Source: Lethocerus indicus
Taxonomy: Eukaryota; Arthropoda; Insecta; Hemiptera; Belostomatidae
Direction: 5' to 3'
NCBI GenBank assembly: GCA_019843655.1
Contig: JACDQD010000103.1
Span: forward strand, 6,262,001 to 6,326,000
DNA length: 64,000 nucleotides
Below, piece by piece: positions 61,166-64,000 of the stretch; within the stretch, counting starts at the first letter, position 1; each line of letters starts with the position of its first letter. The notes under the pieces were generated by a model that saw only the letters and a list, made by a program, of their open reading frames with translations, did not search any database and had not been told where the DNA came from. The position numbers were made by a program, and so were the translations under genes.

Positions 61166-64000
61166 TCGGAGGACAATACGCGTACTGATATTTTTAATAA
61201 AATTGTTTTAAATTCAACCTCTGCTACCTCTGTTACCTTCGATGTGTTTCCTTTCATTCTTCTTGTTAATCTTCATCAATAATTGTATTATTATTAACAA
61301 AGTCACCAATAAAAAAAATTTTATTTTGGTTGGATATGGGGCAATGTGTATTGCCTTTAATACCCTATTTTCACAAGTAATATATTGCCTATAGGATGGT
61401 GAAAACAAAAATGGAAAAAATGTTGACTTGGAAATGTTATCGGAATAATGGTGAGCATTGTACATTGAATAGAACAGAGTGATGTAATAAACGTGAACTC
61501 CCGTCTGTTGGATTAACAGAGGAGAGTTTTACAGTTCAACCTTAGGCGACCGTTAAAAGGGTCGTTAAACTCAGACTCGGCAGTGTCTCTTCAATGGGTG
61601 CACTGAATTTGAATTACAAAATAATTTACGCAGCCCAATTTGTTCCGCAATTCGTTATAAAATTCACTCGCGGTAAAATTACAAACTGGCAGAAAATAAA
61701 GGTGTAATTACTTAATTCATTAGGTTTACGCAATGACTGCGCACTCGCGTGTGTAAAACAGAAAGACCTTGTTACGCCTCCAGATGGCAGGTTATCATTA
61801 AACGCTGGGACGTTTCGATTTGAATAAATTGAAATGACAAATACAAACAGCATTTACATACTGTCAGCCGTGTATGAAACGAAAGCGAGTTAACCGGGTT
61901 TAATACATTTCCTTTATTTCACTATCAACCTAGAAAACAGTTCCTACACTCTGACGATCCTACTGAGAACTCCGTGTCGAACAGACCACTGACAATAGAT
62001 GTCATTTACCTGGAAAAACACTAAACTAACTAGCTGAGCATGGGATGAAATACACTAAGGATGAATCATATGAAAAAAATATACTTTCCTAGGATTCTTA
62101 GGTATTTCACTATGTGTTAATCTTGACATAGTATGCGTTTCTGATAATTGCAATCGCATAGTGCAGCATTCGAGTAAGAGCAGTAGAATTTTGTCCGTAT
62201 TTTACCGACGAAATGATACTGCCGATTGTAACAGAACTTAAATCGTTATTGGTTAGGACGGATTGGTGGCATAGTGGAGCGAAGTCAAATTTTCACATAG
62301 GTCGTATTACCTTCATAATTATCCCGTTCGTATTATTATCCCATAATAGATAATTAAATAAATATATACACATTTTAGAATTGTCTATATTTTTGTCCAG
62401 TAAACTTTAGGAACGGTTTAGGAAACGAGAGGAAGCGCCCTGCTGTTTATGAATTGTTAACAGCACAATGGAGGGGGACGTGGCCCGCATCTCTATGGTT
62501 ATTGAATTAACCGAACACCCGCTCTCCAATTAAACTGTAAAGAATCCTTTTTAGCCCTCGTAGAGATTGAAGTAAAAAAAAACTCGACAAGCGGAATACA
62601 GGTCCTGTAAATGTTAATTACTATTTGCCCGTTCATTCGGCGAGTGTTTCACTCCAAACCACCGACAAAAAAATGTTAAACACATATTGGTCAATGGAAT
62701 AGAATATGTGAATAATGAGCGAATTTTTCCTTTTCATTTTCCGTTTTGAATATTAACCCTGCACACAAATTAAATATATTAAAAATATTGCAATGAATCT
62801 AGAATTCAACTTAAACTCTGTATTTCGCTGGTTATTGAAAAAAAAGTTCGATGAACGGGGGGGGGGGATTACTTCAGCTGTTGACGCTCAAGGGAGCGTA
62901 TAATTGGTGCTTGAAGCGGAATATAATTTTCTATTTTCGGAGCGACGATCGAGCTTTATCTGTTTCACGGGCACCGAGACAGAATTAATCAGAGTTGTTT
63001 TTCCAATCAGCCTGAAATTATTCGAGTGACGTCACCGGCCGAGAGTCAATGTCCTTAGGAATATATATCTCGATGTTTTGTTCCCTCCTCCCGACCAATC
63101 CGCTACTGTGACAAAAATATTTTAACGATTTTGAACGCACAAAACGGCCTTTGTTTGTCGGCAAACCGATAGTCTCAACAGAAGGGCGATAAACTATCGG
63201 GGTTACATTATATAGGCGCCTCAGATAGATAGGTTTTTGAGAAAAACTAATTAGGTGATTAGATTGAGTTGTAGGTATAAAACACGAGACATAAAATGAG
63301 TTATTTCAGTGATAAACTTCTGAGATTTTCGTCAACAGTTTGGAGGACATACTCCCCCCTCCACATAAAGAAGCTTCTTTGAAGAAATCTCTGAAAATGT
63401 TTTCTTGGAAAAACGAATTTAGCTTGCATTTATTAAGAATTCGGCACGGAAAAGCGGCATCTGCGAATTTCATCTGCCTTGTTACAAATTATTGAATATA
63501 ATCGAAATGATTTAGAATTTCATCGCATATCATATTCTCTTTTGCAGTCACTTCACTATTTTCGTTCTCACTTTTTATTTCCGAGCTTTTTCCCAGTTCT
63601 ACATGGGATGTTGGCACAACTCATTCCAGATTATATTAGACCCGCGATGGATATTATTCGCGGCTCTCCCGTGAAACGGGGAAAATCAGGTCTCGAGGGA
63701 ATTGTAACGGGAGTTGAGGACGAGAGTTATAAGCGGGACAACATCTGGCCCGTTGGAAACCTTCACTCTGCTAAAACTGGGTCACGCACTGGGTACTACT
63801 GCGGTTCCCACTAGGACGCGGTCGTCCACAACTTTTTCTAAGGTACGGAACACTCTCGTGACCAATTATCTATATCGGTACACTTACTTAAGTTAACATA
63901 TGCAATGCAGAAGGTCGGAGAAATAGTACGGTGTATGGGTTATTTTCCTTAATACAATATTTTCAACTTTAAGGTTCGATGTGGATATTTTTTTGTTTCA
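61166..64000. other. Intergenic, no gene seen
   Basis: The word CGATCCTACTGAG near 61957 may be a trace of a family B end. The open frame 63479-63814 (111 codons, +) was inspected and not recognised. Confidence 0.5.

Overview
The window is nuclear DNA from an animal, most likely an insect. It carries two intron-rich protein genes, canonical GT-AG introns with several as short as 77-93 nt, and remnants of Jockey-type non-LTR retrotransposons and inverted-repeat DNA transposons. There are no bacterial features. The order cannot be fixed from sequence alone.

Only two genes are convincingly supported, and they are convergent. On the + strand, 21748-36225 encodes a complete orthologue of RABGAP1 (GAPCenA): a PTB domain, the kinesin-like DUF3694 region, a catalytic RabGAP TBC domain with both catalytic fingers, and a C-terminal coiled coil. 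It spans 18 coding exons (about 971 residues), with at least one non-coding exon upstream, probably ending at 20811. On the - strand, 44277-40202 encodes Hen1 (HENMT1), the small-RNA 2'-O-methyltransferase that caps piRNA (and insect siRNA) 3' ends. It has 6 exons, the full metal-binding set of the family, an N-terminal hydrophobic segment and a very long acidic tail. The tail exon contains an unresolved change of reading frame. The two genes do not share a pathway in any obvious way; they are tail-to-tail neighbours whose 3' UTRs probably end within about 150 bp of each other near 37.8-38.0 kb.

The flanks (1-20.4 kb and 44.5-64 kb) hold no gene I can support. They hold microsatellites, degenerate LINE 3' ends, tandem repeats, and two families of inverted-repeat elements. 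Family A is a 360-480 bp foldback-like element with long inverted repeats and about 11-bp target duplications (four main copies plus fragments). Family B is a 160-bp MITE with terminal inverted repeats of about 47 bp. Pieces resembling RABGAP1 exon 5/intron 5 recur at 5.3 and 6.7-7.1 kb, and pieces resembling RABGAP1 intron 6 and Hen1 intron 5 recur near 61 kb.

The gene block (about 20.8-46 kb) looks visibly AT-richer and poorer in CpG than both flanks, consistent with germline gene-body methylation. I judged this by eye and did not count it. No tRNA, rRNA, CRISPR or viral insertion was recognised.
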